Assembly (NCBI GenBank): GCA_037953625.1
Contig: CM075653.1
Location: 99,241,639-99,305,638 of the forward strand
Length of the DNA stretch: 64,000 bases
DNA from: Crotalaria pallida
Lineage: Eukaryota > Streptophyta > Magnoliopsida > Fabales > Fabaceae
Direction: 5' to 3'
Part shown: positions 20,311 through 30,689 of the stretch, piece after piece
Position numbering within the stretch: position 1 is the stretch's first letter
Layout: every line of letters starts with the position of its first letter
Program-made: the position numbers and the translations under genes
Notes under the pieces: model-generated
Databases searched by the model: none
What the model was told of the DNA's origin: nothing
What the model saw: only the letters and a program-made list of their open reading frames with translations

Positions 20311-21330
20311 TTATGGTAATCCTTTGCAGCCTTAAGCATGGGCTTCATGCTTCGCTTGTGTAACTCTGTGTGTTTGTTAGTGTTACGGTAGGAGCACTAG
20401 GTTAAGTTTTTGTCTCCCAGGACATGAAACTGGTCTGTAGATTAGCATCGACCGTCACAATTTCAGAAACCTTTTGCCCTATGAGGAGTGAACCATGAAC
20501 AGATCTAAGACCTAAACCTCATACCCATGATGTTTCAATAATGATTGTTGGACTTAAGTCTACTTAGCCTTAGCATACCTTCCGACAGAGGTAGTCATTC
20601 CCTTTAAGGATATAGGTTGTCGTTTCTTAATCTCCGTGTTTGTTGAATTGCTTCAACAGCACCTTCTTGTTGCTAAGATTTGGACCCCTTTTCTTCATAA
20701 ACCCCTATTAAACCAAGCCTTACCGAACCTATTTAAGACTCTCTGGTCCGAATGGTGGAGATAGAAGTCTCATAGTCACCCAAATAGCCCAAGGTTCAGG
20801 TGATTGAGGAGGAGAGGATAGCTGAACTAAGAAAGACCCTAAGATTACCATGGAACAGTTGTAAGTAAAATCAAAGTTGGGGAGCCACAAGGAAGGAAGG
20901 TGAAAATATTTGAGAAAACTTAGGATGCACCGGAACCCCTTCTAGTTGGAAAGTGATGGATGAAAACCTTAGAACCAGGAAGAGAATTGAAGAAAGAGCG
21001 ATTGTGGTAAGGTGTTAGGAACCCGAGTTGTAGAAAGTAGTGAATGATTAAGGATTATTAGGTAGAATCTTCGTTTTTGGGAGATGTATGAATGCTTGAT
21101 TGTTTGAATTCCCCTAAGTCCGTACCTATGGTTGGACTCTCCGTGACGATAATCGGCTAAGGAAGCGGCATCTTCTTCGGTTAGTCCGTTGGACTTAACC
21201 CAACCCAACACGCGAGTGATGGTACGAGTAGGATCTTCCCATCTGGAAGCAGATAAAGAAGAACATCAGGTTAACATGAGCGTGCTGCTGCCCCTTTCCA
21301 CAGTATATTTCTCGGGGACGAGAAATCCTT

Positions 21331-21343
21331 AAGTTGGGGAGAA
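21331..21343 (+). other. Polypurine tract of element B
   Basis: AAGTTGGGGAGAA abuts the 3' LTR start at 21344 and follows CTCGGGGACGAGAAATCCTT. Confidence 0.9.
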
Positions 21344-24300
21344 TGTAACACCCCGAAATTTCCTCATATTAAATTAAAACACAAAAAGGATTTATTTCCG
21401 AGAAAAGTATTTTTAAAAAGGTTATTCTTGTAACACCCTGTCCAAATACCTCACAAGTTTTAATGAAATTTGACTTGCAAAGTATTTTTCAAAAGGAAGA
21501 TTTTTTTTTTCAATTTAGGGTTTTCCTTATGACTTATGGAAAAATATTTTCTAGTCAAAGTTTTTTAATTGAACACCTTATGCTTTTTCAAATGGTTTTA
21601 AATTCTTGAAGTACATGATCTTAATTTCTTGGCAAGCTATATATGATACGTGAATTATGATTGATTGAATTTAATTTCCTAAGTGTTGTGTATGCCATTC
21701 GTGTGTGCATTACAATTTCCCTAAGTATATATGTATGTGTATGCCTATGTATGATACATTAAATTTTCCTAAATATGTATGCCATGCGTATGATACACTA
21801 GAATTTTCCCTAAGTATGCATGCATGTATATCTTCTACGAATGATGCATGAAGATGTAGTGCCTTCTTGACTAAGTGTACGTTGTGTGTGGAAAGAAATG
21901 AAGGGGTGCATGTGGGTGGAGTAGGTGTCGCCGTGAGGAGAAGGGTGAGTGGAGTGTGTTGACTCATAAACCCTAGTGGCCTAAAAAGGACCCTTGGAAC
22001 CTAGGATTAGATTAAGAATAAGTGTGATTAGGGAATTGACCAACCAATGAGGACCAAGCTTAAGTTAATCTACTATCATTAGCTCCATGGCTAAATCAAG
22101 CCATGCAAGCCTTCACTTGGACAATCCTACCCCTCTTGGTTTGAGTTTGACCGTAGCAACTAAGGCTAGAAGAGGAAATGTTGCTTGAGTGTATTGCCAT
22201 ATAGAAACCGTAGCACCCTCCTCATTTCCTCTCGATTCACTTTCCATTCCAAACACTCTCTCTAAGAGCAAACATCAAGCTCTTGGAAACAAAAGAACTT
22301 TAACCACTTAAGAAGGAAGAAGGAGGAACCGTGAAGGTTTAGAGAAGAAGAAGAGGAGATCAAGTCCAAGACTTAGGAAACCTTGAGGATCAAGTACTTA
22401 GAAGTTTAGAGGACCTTTTTCTTCTTGGTATAGTCGAAGATCCTAGATAGAATTTTAATAGCCCTTGATTTTGATCTTGTAATTTTGTTTCTCTTCTTCT
22501 CTTGCATGTCAAATTTTATGTCCCTTTGTGTTAATCTATGGACTTTTAAAGACTTGAAACTAATTTGTAATAATTGTAGCCATGTATGTGTAATTCGGTT
22601 GTGTTGTTTGTAGTAGATCTTGGTGCTTATATGGTTTATCTTGTGCTTTTCCCTTAGTCTTAAAGTTTTGATTATGATCTATGCTAGCTTAGATTAGATC
22701 CTCATGCATGTTTGATTTTATGCTTGGAACCGTAAATCCATGAGTGTTTATGTAGTTAGTGCTAAATTAATGTTTGATCTAGAGCTTATTCATGATTCAT
22801 GTGAACTTGAAGAAGATCCTCTTGCATGTCAAATTGGATGCCTAGGACCGTAGGTCCTTAAATGTTGATGTGTTTCCTTTTAACTAAATATTTGATCTAT
22901 GTTTGCTTGTTGATTTTGGTCTTGCATGCTTCGGTTTTGGATTCTTTTCACCCAAGATGATTTTTAATTTCTATTTGTGTTCTTGTGGTTGAGTTCATGA
23001 CTTGATCTAAGTGTATCCTTAAATTTGATCTTGCATGATGATCTATAACGATGATTTTGGACTTGGCATACCTCGGTTTTGGTCCCTTCTTTACCCAAAG
23101 TGATTTGTCTTTGATTTGTATGATTAATTTCATAACTTGATACACATGCTCCTTCTAATTTAACTTGTGCTACGTGTTCTTATGTGATTTTGATCTAGTT
23201 TAAGTGTGTGTTACCTTGGTGCATGTCTCGGTTTTTGGGTAGACCTAATAGGATGAGCTTGAAAACAATTTTCCTTACATAAAAATGATTTAATCTAAGC
23301 ATTTGTTTGAGTATACTTACATTCGGCCATGACCACTTCAATTTCATGTTTTTATTGATTAATGCTCTAGGACCTTGTATGATTCTTGATTCGGTTTGAG
23401 TTAAGGGAAAAATGAATTAAAGAATTGAGTGTTATCCAAGTCTAAGCATACGGTTTTTCTAAGAAAAGAAGAAAATAATTATATGATTTTGGTGTGTTTG
23501 ATGGTGTGTGATTCCTAACTTGATTGGTGTGTATAGTTTCGGTTTGTGCATGTCAATTAGGATTAGAATTCTTTCCATGAAGTAGCTTAAGAGTAATGCA
23601 TGAATTTTATGGGATAATGTTAAGCGAATTGATCTAGGAAAAGTGGTAGAGCTTAAATGATTATGTGTGCCTAAATGATTTGAATTGGTTATGTGATTTA
23701 ATGTTTGATTTGTGAAATGCCTACTTGAGAATGAATGTTTGGTTTGAAAGATTGAATTGAATAATTGTTTAGGTGACCTACATATGTCATAACCGTGTGT
23801 ATGCTTAGATGTATTTGATTTGATTTAATTAATTTTAAGTTGTGAGATTGTGTTTGTGACTTGTTTCCTAATAAAAACTAAAGAATTAACTTGAAATAAA
23901 GGGTTTCACAATGCTTCCGAATTTTTCTAAATTGATTTATGAACCGTTTTCCTTGCTGCCCAAAATGGTTTAAGGTTGTTTTTGATTTCTAAAATTGAGT
24001 TTATAAGACTCAAAGTTTGGTTTTCAAAGGCTAATTGATTTAGGAAAAACCCGGGTTGAAAACCGGTGAATTTTCGGTGTTTTCAAAATGCGGTCAAGGT
24101 GCTGTCCAAACCGGACTAGCAACCTAACCAAGTGCTTTAAATTGTTTTATGTGATGTTTCCAAAATGATTTCAAAGTGTTCAAAGAACTAAGAAGAGTTA
24201 CACGTGTTCTGAGAGAACGGTTGTGTTATCAGAAAGATTTTCTCAAATAAGTTAATAACGTAAGTTGTTTTATTTAATATGAGGAATAATAAAGGAAAGA

Positions 24301-26003
24301 GGGTTGGGGGCAGATGGCAGCACAAGGACACAATGAGAGTACACATTCAACAGCTGGAGCCCAGGTGAGAGAGAAGTTTTCCTTTAGACATAGTGGTAGC
24401 TAGGTGATTTAATAGGGCTTCCGTATCACCTCAAAGATCGGAACTCGTGGTTCGCGTCAGTAGTATAAGTGGCAATTGTTTGCCTTGGGTGGCCACTTAT
24501 ACGAAGGTGACAAAGACCACAACATTATTGTGTGATATGATGCGTGATCGCATGCTTTGTTATTTAATTGTCTATTTATTTATGATGCTTGTTGTCATGA
24601 TGAGTGGACGGATGTTGGACGTCGTTGTATCCTTAATAAATGAATGAAAGTAAAAGAAAGAATTGAGAAAGTGTGAGGTTGGAAGTGATAGTGCAATAAG
24701 AAATGAGAATGATAAAGAGAGATGAGTTGACTGGAAAGGAAGTTGATAATAATGTTGAAAATGAGCCAGAGCTGGGGAGTGTGATGTTGAGAAGTGAACT
24801 GAGTTGAGCTGAGCTCCTCTGTTCTTGGTTTTAGTCTGGGAACTAGTGTCGAGCTGGGCTTGCTCCTCCACTAGTGCTCAGCACAAAAGTGTTTGAAAAA
24901 GAGTTTTTGAAAAGGATTTGTGAACCCAAGTTTTAAAAAGGACTTTTGAAATGAAAATTGTTGAAAAGATGGTTTTGAAAAAGGAACTTTTGAAAAGACT
25001 TTTGCAAAGAAATATTTTGGGCAATGGTTTGAAATAACGATTTTGAGGAGTTTTATGAGAAGTATCTCTTTCGGAGAAGTTTTGAAAGGATTTTATATTT
25101 TGTGAGAGCTTATGAAAATTTTTTGCAAAGAGTCATGGAAGTGGGTTTAAGAAGGATGAGATTTGTTTTGGAGGAACAAGACCTGAGATAATGATGTGAC
25201 CCCAGCTCTGTGCGATGTAAATTTTGAGAAAGAGAAAAGTTGTGCAAAGTTAGTGGTCGGGCTCACTGAAGGGATGTACTAAGGGTGAGCCGACCGTTAG
25301 GTTAATAATTAAAAGATTTTAAAAGACATTAATAGCGAACGTGGTGAGTTATGAGAACTAACCTGAAGTAGCGGAGATGAAGATACTATGGGTATCTTCG
25401 GATACTCAGGTGGGGATTGCAGGAGGGGAGGACGATGACGGTGAAACGTCAAGAAGTCTAGAGTATTGTTGTAGACAGAACGAACTCCATAAGTGGTGCA
25501 CTAACGTGGTGGGGGCCGGGCCCAATACCGTGGTAAGTTCTGTGCGCGCACTACAACAATACTGTCGCCCCCTCGATCCAAATCTACAACAGTGGAGAGG
25601 GACTGGAACGGGGCAATGTGTAATTGATGATATATTGTGATATCACTGTGTTTGAGGCTGAGACCTCCTGGCTTGGAGCCATTGTGTTTGGACAGCTGTC
25701 ATGCCCGCGTGGTAAAGGTCCTGTACTCCTGTTGGCTTCCGATTAGGGTTGGCTGGTGTGCCGAGGAGATGTAGGCTTGATCTTCGAGTGCTAACTACGA
25801 AAGGAAACGCGTGCCTCGTTGATCCTTTAATCCCTTGATCATCTATGGTTTTAATTCAATAAGACGTTAAAAGAAAAGATTGTTCAAGATGGGGTGAGTG
25901 GGAGAAGTGTGGAGAATGAGAAAGATATTGAGAACGGAGATGCGGGAAAGATATATAAGCGGAAGGGTGGAAATCGAAAGAATGAAGTCAGATAATAATA
26001 GTA

Positions 26004-26228
26004 ATGATAATGTGTTGCTTGCTGTGTGTATGTGTTATGCTCTGCTTGTGTGTGTTCTATTATTTTACCTACCGTAATTCCACGCCGTCGACGCTACGCG
26101 CCTGGAAAGCTTACTCTCTCCTGTTCGTTGGCGCATTGGTGCTGCTGGTGATCCAACGGGCAGATGGAATGTTGTCTGGACATCACCATGTGGAGCAAAT
26201 CCGGAAGAGGATGGAAGGGAACTGCTAA
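26004..26228 (+). CDS. Small hydrophobic ORF in B 3' LTR (74 aa, hypothetical)
   Basis: The predicted peptide is identical to that of the 5' LTR copy at 19397-19621. It starts ATGATAATG and overlaps the next ORF. Identity between the two LTRs reflects recent reverse transcription, so it adds no independent support for function. Confidence 0.28.
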   Translation: MIMCCLLCVCVMLCLCVFYYFTYRNSTPSTLRAWKAYSLLFVGALVLLVIQRADGMLSGHHHVEQIRKRMEGNC

Positions 26229-26520
26229 AGGTTGGGTGTGGACTGGTCATACTCAGATGGTAATTCCCGATCCAGAGCATCGATTGGGTGGAGCAGACTT
26301 AGGACCTTGCTTAAGGCAAGTCACGGTTCTCGGGTACAAGAACTACAAAGAGAAGGAACGATATGAGAAGCGATGGAACTATACTACTCGGGATAACGCA
26401 ACAACAAAATCCGACGCTCCAGCGGAGGTGGCAACTCACCGGGCAGCAATCACTAGAGCAAATAAGGGACTTCCAAAGAAAGAAGACTTGCATCCGATAG
26501 CCTTTGATAGGATAGTGTAA
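26164..26520 (+). CDS. LTR-encoded 118-aa protein of unknown function (B 3' LTR)
   Basis: The predicted protein matches the copy at 19557-19913. The few nucleotide differences seen within it (CTTGAGG to CTTAAGG, CATCGGG to CACCGGG) are silent. The frame is intact to its TAA stop. In a genomic transcript this copy would lie beyond R, so only the 5' LTR copy would be carried in full in the RNA. Confidence 0.48.
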   Translation: MECCLDITMWSKSGRGWKGTAKGWVWTGHTQMVIPDPEHRLGGADLGPCLRQVTVLGYKNYKEKERYEKRWNYTTRDNATTKSDAPAEVATHRAAITRANKGLPKKEDLHPIAFDRIV

Positions 26521-26902
26521 GGGCGGTCTAGTTACCTGGAGTCCTGATAGTCTGATGTATTCAGGATTACCTAAGTTGTAAACGGTTACTGTACTGTGCC
26601 ATTCTGAAGTATGCCCCACTTTCAATGAAATGGATGAATTTTTTTGGGAAACTAATCAAGTAAAGAATAAACTGTTTTCTTAATAAAACGTTTTTGATAA
26701 ACAGAGTAAGAGAGTTGTGAGTTCCAAGTAACAACTCGGTTTTTCGAAAGAAAAGGTTGAAGGATATCAATAATTTCTAAAACTTGTTCTCAAACCCTTC
26801 AACAAAATGTTACTATAAACGTTTAAAAAAAATGGCCTCCTTTTTGGGCGACAGTCCTGAACAAAAGCAATCGTTCTGGTTTTCGAAAATCGGGCTGTTA
26901 CA

Positions 26903-29891
26903 AATTTCATCCATGCAAAATTGTGAGGACACCATCACCCCTCTTGATTTCCTCATGACCGAACCACACCCAAGGTTAATTTAGGAATTGATGAGTTGCC
27001 TTTATATTAGATTAACCTTCCTTCATTCACCCATTTTCACTTCCCATTCTTCACACCAACACCAACATACCTCTAAGGACTCATCAACCCCTTAGAGAGA
27101 AGAAAGAAAAGAATAGGGAGAGATAGAAGGAGGAAACCGTAGAAAAAGAAGAAGAACCCAAGAGCTCACAACCTAAAATCCTCCACCCAAATCTCTTCAT
27201 CAACCTTATTCTTCCAAGAATCAACTAAGAAAACCCCTCATCAACCTTGAAGAGAAGGAGATCGAGGCATAATTTTAGAAGGAGGAAAAGAAGACTTAGA
27301 GTTTTCAAGTTTTAGTTAGAGCTTGATCTAAGGTAGTCTTTGAGAGCATTTAGTTTAGCTCTTCGGTTTTGTAAAGGGGCTTTATATGGACATTTAATTT
27401 GTTGTAATAGTTGTGATGCATGTCTTTACTTCCTCATGATCTTGAAGTGGTAATGCCTTGCATGTTCTTTGTTTGATTCCATCTTGAATGATTATGTTTG
27501 AATGTTTTATTTTCTTGTGTCCTTCACGGTTTTAAATGAATTGTGCGTTTAAGTTGAATTTTGTGTTGATCTTGATGATGCATGTGTTTAACTCTTCTTG
27601 ATCTTGAAGTTTAAGTGCTATGCATGTTATTTCCATGACTTGATCTTAAATGTTTATATTGGATGCTTTAATTCTCATCTTGTTCCTCACGGTTTCGCTT
27701 AGGCCATGTGTATAAGCTTGTGATTTTGTCTTGATTTCGTTTTGCATGACTTAATCTAAATATTTTTCTTGAGAAAATGTAAAGTAGGAATTTATATGTT
27801 ACTTTTGTGAATTGATCTTGACTAATTGTGCTTGATGATTTGATTTCCATCTTGATCTTCACGGTTTTGTGTGTGTGTTGTGTTTAGACTTGTGTATTTG
27901 CTTTGATTTCCCTTGCATGTCTCTTTCTTGCTCTAATCCGTGATCCATGATGGGTTCTAAGTTTATTTGTTAAATAATTTCATGATCTAAACCCAATTTG
28001 TAAAAGTCTAAGTTTTTGGTTTTGCATGTATGGTAATCTTAATTGATCTAAGTGAGTATATGTAGAGATCCTTGCTTTATATGTCATTTTTTAAACAAAA
28101 GACTTTGACTCTCTTTTATGTGTGCTTCGGTTTCAAAAGAAATTTAGGGAGTAAGACTAAAAATGATTTTTAGTCAACCATGTTTTTCCTTAAGTGTTTA
28201 AATGGTGCATGTTGTATTTTAGGCCATTCGGCCATGTATGTGAAATAAGCCCTATGCTTTCATTTTATTTATGCATGATGTTCTAGAGATTAGACCTCAT
28301 GATTCTAAGAATATACAAATTTCTTTCATAAAGATAAAATGGAACTTTAATTGGACTTGAAGTTATGTTTTGTGATGCATGAATGTGTGACTTTTGTGTA
28401 TGTAATGTGGTGTGAACTCATGCTTGCTTTGCTTTGACTTTTGTGATGCATGAATGATGAAAAATGAATGAAAACTAAGTCCTTTTTCACATAAGGAGAT
28501 TCGGTCATCCTAGAAGAAATAGGTAGCTAGATGTGTTTCTCATCTAGGGTGCATGCATCATAAGATTGATTGGACATAAGAATTTAAAAGTGTTTGTATA
28601 ATTAGGTTTTAAAAAGAAATTAAAATTGACAATTTCCCAAATTGTAGGCTCACGGTTTTTTAGGTCAATTAGAGAGAAAATGGTTACATGAATTCATGCT
28701 TTCATTTGTGAATTAAACCTTGTAAAATCATGTATGTATGGTTCGGCCCATGAATGTACATGTGATAAGAAAATTGTTTTCATGAAATAAAATGTGATTA
28801 TAGTCAGGTGATATTGAATGGCGTGTTGTGGTATGCTTGATGAAAATGATATGAGTGTGTGTCTTCCTTTTTATCCCTTTCGCTTTAGAAATTAAAATGA
28901 TTCGGTTTTGTTAGGATAATTAAGAAGCTCACCTCTTAAAGATAATCTAGTTAATTTATTAGAATTTAATTGATTGGTTTTGAATAAGTGAAGTGTAGTT
29001 TACCTTATGTGAGTTGGTATGTGTGTGCTTAGAAAATTGTATGTGTTGCTGTGTGTGCATTGAATTTGTTTGCTGATTGCTAATTGTAATTGTGAAAAAT
29101 CTATATTTGTATTTTAAAAGAAATTGAAATTGTTTTATTTGAAAAAGTGATTTAACTCAAATCAATTTGGAAATTTTACCTTCTTTGATTTTGTAAGATT
29201 TTCAAAGTATGGTTTTAAAACTATATTTTCTTCAGTTTTAAAGTATAAAAACACCCATTTTATAACAAGAGTGTTTTCAAATTAAGAGAACAGAATTGTT
29301 CTAATAGAGTATTATTTCAATTGTTCTAAGGTATTTTTGAAAAAACATTTCTAATCAACTCGGGTTTGAACCTTTTTTTTTTGAATAACGTGTTTTAAGA
29401 AAGGAATTATTTCAAAGAGTTTTCGAAACGAAATTAATAATTTATCGGAACGTTCTAATGCACGGGAAAAATGTTTAGTGCGGGTGTCGGACGCGAAGGA
29501 AACGACGCAAAGCGAGCAGTGGGAAACTAACGGAGAACCTTGGAATGGAACGCTGTCGGATGTGTCGTCATCCAGGTGAGAGAGAATCCCCCCTTAAGAC
29601 GCCGTGGTATTAGGCAACATATTAAGGCGTCCAATCATCTCAAAGGTTGGCCCCGGTCTCGTTAAGGCGAGGAAGAGGGATAGTGAGTGTTTGTTGTTTG
29701 TTTGTGTGGGCTATCCCTACAAGTCGCTGAGACCGAAGTGTTGTCTATAGTTAATATGTTGTTGAAAGGATATGATGTTTATTATGCATGAACTGATGGT
29801 TAGATTACTATATGTGAAGTAAATTAAGTAATTAAGTTGTTAAAAGATGTTTGATTTTACCCTGAGATTCTGAAATGTTAATGAGGAAATG
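26903..29891 (+). mobile_element. Element A 3' LTR, fragment 2 of 4 (starts with B's right TSD AATTT)
   Basis: It continues the A LTR from the equivalent of about 8043 to the equivalent of about 11028, and carries hairpin I (27071-27097) and hairpin IV (29676-29718). It ends with AAATG (29887-29891), the target duplicated when C inserted. The minus-strand 64-codon frame at 27668-27862 duplicates one at 8806-9000 and is considered a chance frame. Confidence 0.92.
29887..29891. repeat. Target-site duplication of solo LTR C (AAATG)
   Basis: AAATG before C recurs at 35681-35685 after it. The A 5' LTR has a single GAGGAAATGAAACTG at the equivalent site (about 11020). Confidence 0.93.
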
Positions 29892-30163
29892 TGTAACGCC
29901 CCGATTTTCGCCTTCCGAAAATATCGCTTGTTTAATTTAAAAGGGTTGCAAAAATGAGGCCATTTTTTTTTAAACGAGGTGGGTGTACATTTCACGTCCT
30001 TCCTCGAAAACCGGGTCGTTACGTGAAACCTACCTCCACATCTTTTCCAAAACGATTACACAGAGTTTGGCCAGCGGACAAAATAAAAGTAGAGCATATT
30101 TACAACAGTGGTACTTTACTTCGTTAATCTTTGACTCAGACTTATAGCCCTTGGCTAACCAAC

Positions 30164-30526
30164 CTATTTATAACTCTTCCTAGTGAAGACTAGGGGACTC
30201 TGGTTCCGATCCTCTACCGGATCCACCCTACTTCCAGAAGAAGACGCCTCTGACGTCGTTGTTGATCCGCTGCTCTCTTGAGCCCACTGCATCCTAGCTG
30301 AGACAGAAGAAATCTTCGGAACTTCATATCGCATCATCTCGTTGTAGTTCCTGTATCCACGAACAGAGACTCGACCCAACCGCGATCCGAGTCTAGCTCC
30401 ACCGAGGCGATGTTCCGGATCAGATATCGTAATCTGAGTGTCTCCAGCCCACACCCAACCGGAAGGAATACGTTTCCAGCTGTATCCGTACCTGTTCCAG
30501 ATAGCGACCTCCATGCAATACTCCAT
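30164..30526 (-). CDS. LTR-encoded 120-aa protein of unknown function (solo LTR C)
   Basis: The ATG at 30526 gives MEYCMEVAIW, aligned with the MECCLDITMW start in B. The frame can be extended 12 codons upstream to a TTG, but the ATG is the start shared by all copies. Shared blocks with B and I are GWVWAGDTQ, DPEHRLGGARLG and GYRNYNEMMRYE. The C-terminal part (Ser/Thr-rich, near QESSGSTTTSEAS) is unrelated to the basic tail of B. The frame is intact although C is a solo LTR. I do not recognise the family. Confidence 0.47.
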   Translation of the reverse strand: MEYCMEVAIWNRYGYSWKRIPSGWVWAGDTQITISDPEHRLGGARLGSRLGRVSVRGYRNYNEMMRYEVPKISSVSARMQWAQESSGSTTTSEASSSGSRVDPVEDRNQSPLVFTRKSYK

Positions 30527-30689
30527 CTGCACATTGGAATGCCAGAAACACCAGCACGACAATGAACAGGAGAGAGTTAGCGCTCCGAACGACGAGTCGT
30601 CGACGTTGTGGATTCACCGTAGGCGCAATATCAAGACAGCACACAAAAGCAAACAAAGCACACACAACACTCAAGCATAACATTATCAT
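30420..30689 (-). CDS. Small hydrophobic ORF in solo LTR C (89 aa, hypothetical)
   Basis: It starts ATGATAATG like the B counterpart and contains two hydrophobic stretches (near ALFAFVCCL and SLLFIVVLVFLAF). It overlaps the first third of the 120-aa ORF in another frame. Similarity to the B peptide is moderate around AxSLLF and QxADG. The D copy has lost the ATGATAATG start. It may only reflect constraint on the overlapping frame. Confidence 0.28.
   Translation of the reverse strand: MIMLCLSVVCALFAFVCCLDIAPTVNPQRRRLVVRSANSLLFIVVLVFLAFQCADGVLHGGRYLEQVRIQLETYSFRLGVGWRHSDYDI

Larger units (their letters stand above)
20296..21343 (+). mobile_element. Element B internal domain, non-coding (1048 bp)
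   Basis: The body lies between primer site and polypurine tract. No sense-strand frame is long. The minus-strand 80-codon read at 20969-21211 starts outside any retroviral pattern and is judged a chance frame. No similarity to the A body is obvious apart from the terminal priming signals, so bodies diverge faster than the LTR cores. Confidence 0.85.
14737..26902 (+). mobile_element. Element B: complete, young LARD with twin 5559-bp LTRs
   Basis: B has a 5' LTR (14737-20295), a 1048-bp body (20296-21343) and a 3' LTR (21344-26902). Both LTRs are 5559 bp. By eye they differ at about 30 positions, roughly 0.5%, which would imply an insertion a few hundred thousand years old at commonly assumed plant rates. 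The element is flanked by AATTT. LTR content totals 91% of its length. The body has no gag-pol, while the LTR carries two overlapping ORFs and the conserved hairpins. It belongs to the same subgroup as solo LTR I. Confidence 0.95.
21344..26902 (+). mobile_element. Element B 3' LTR (5559 bp)
   Basis: It is a near-exact copy of 14737-20295, starting TGTAACACCCCGAAATTTCC and ending ATCGGGCTGTTACA. All hairpins, the donor-like site and both ORFs recur at the same offsets. Differences are scattered single bases. The internal second start TGTAACACCCTG is at 21429. Confidence 0.95.
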
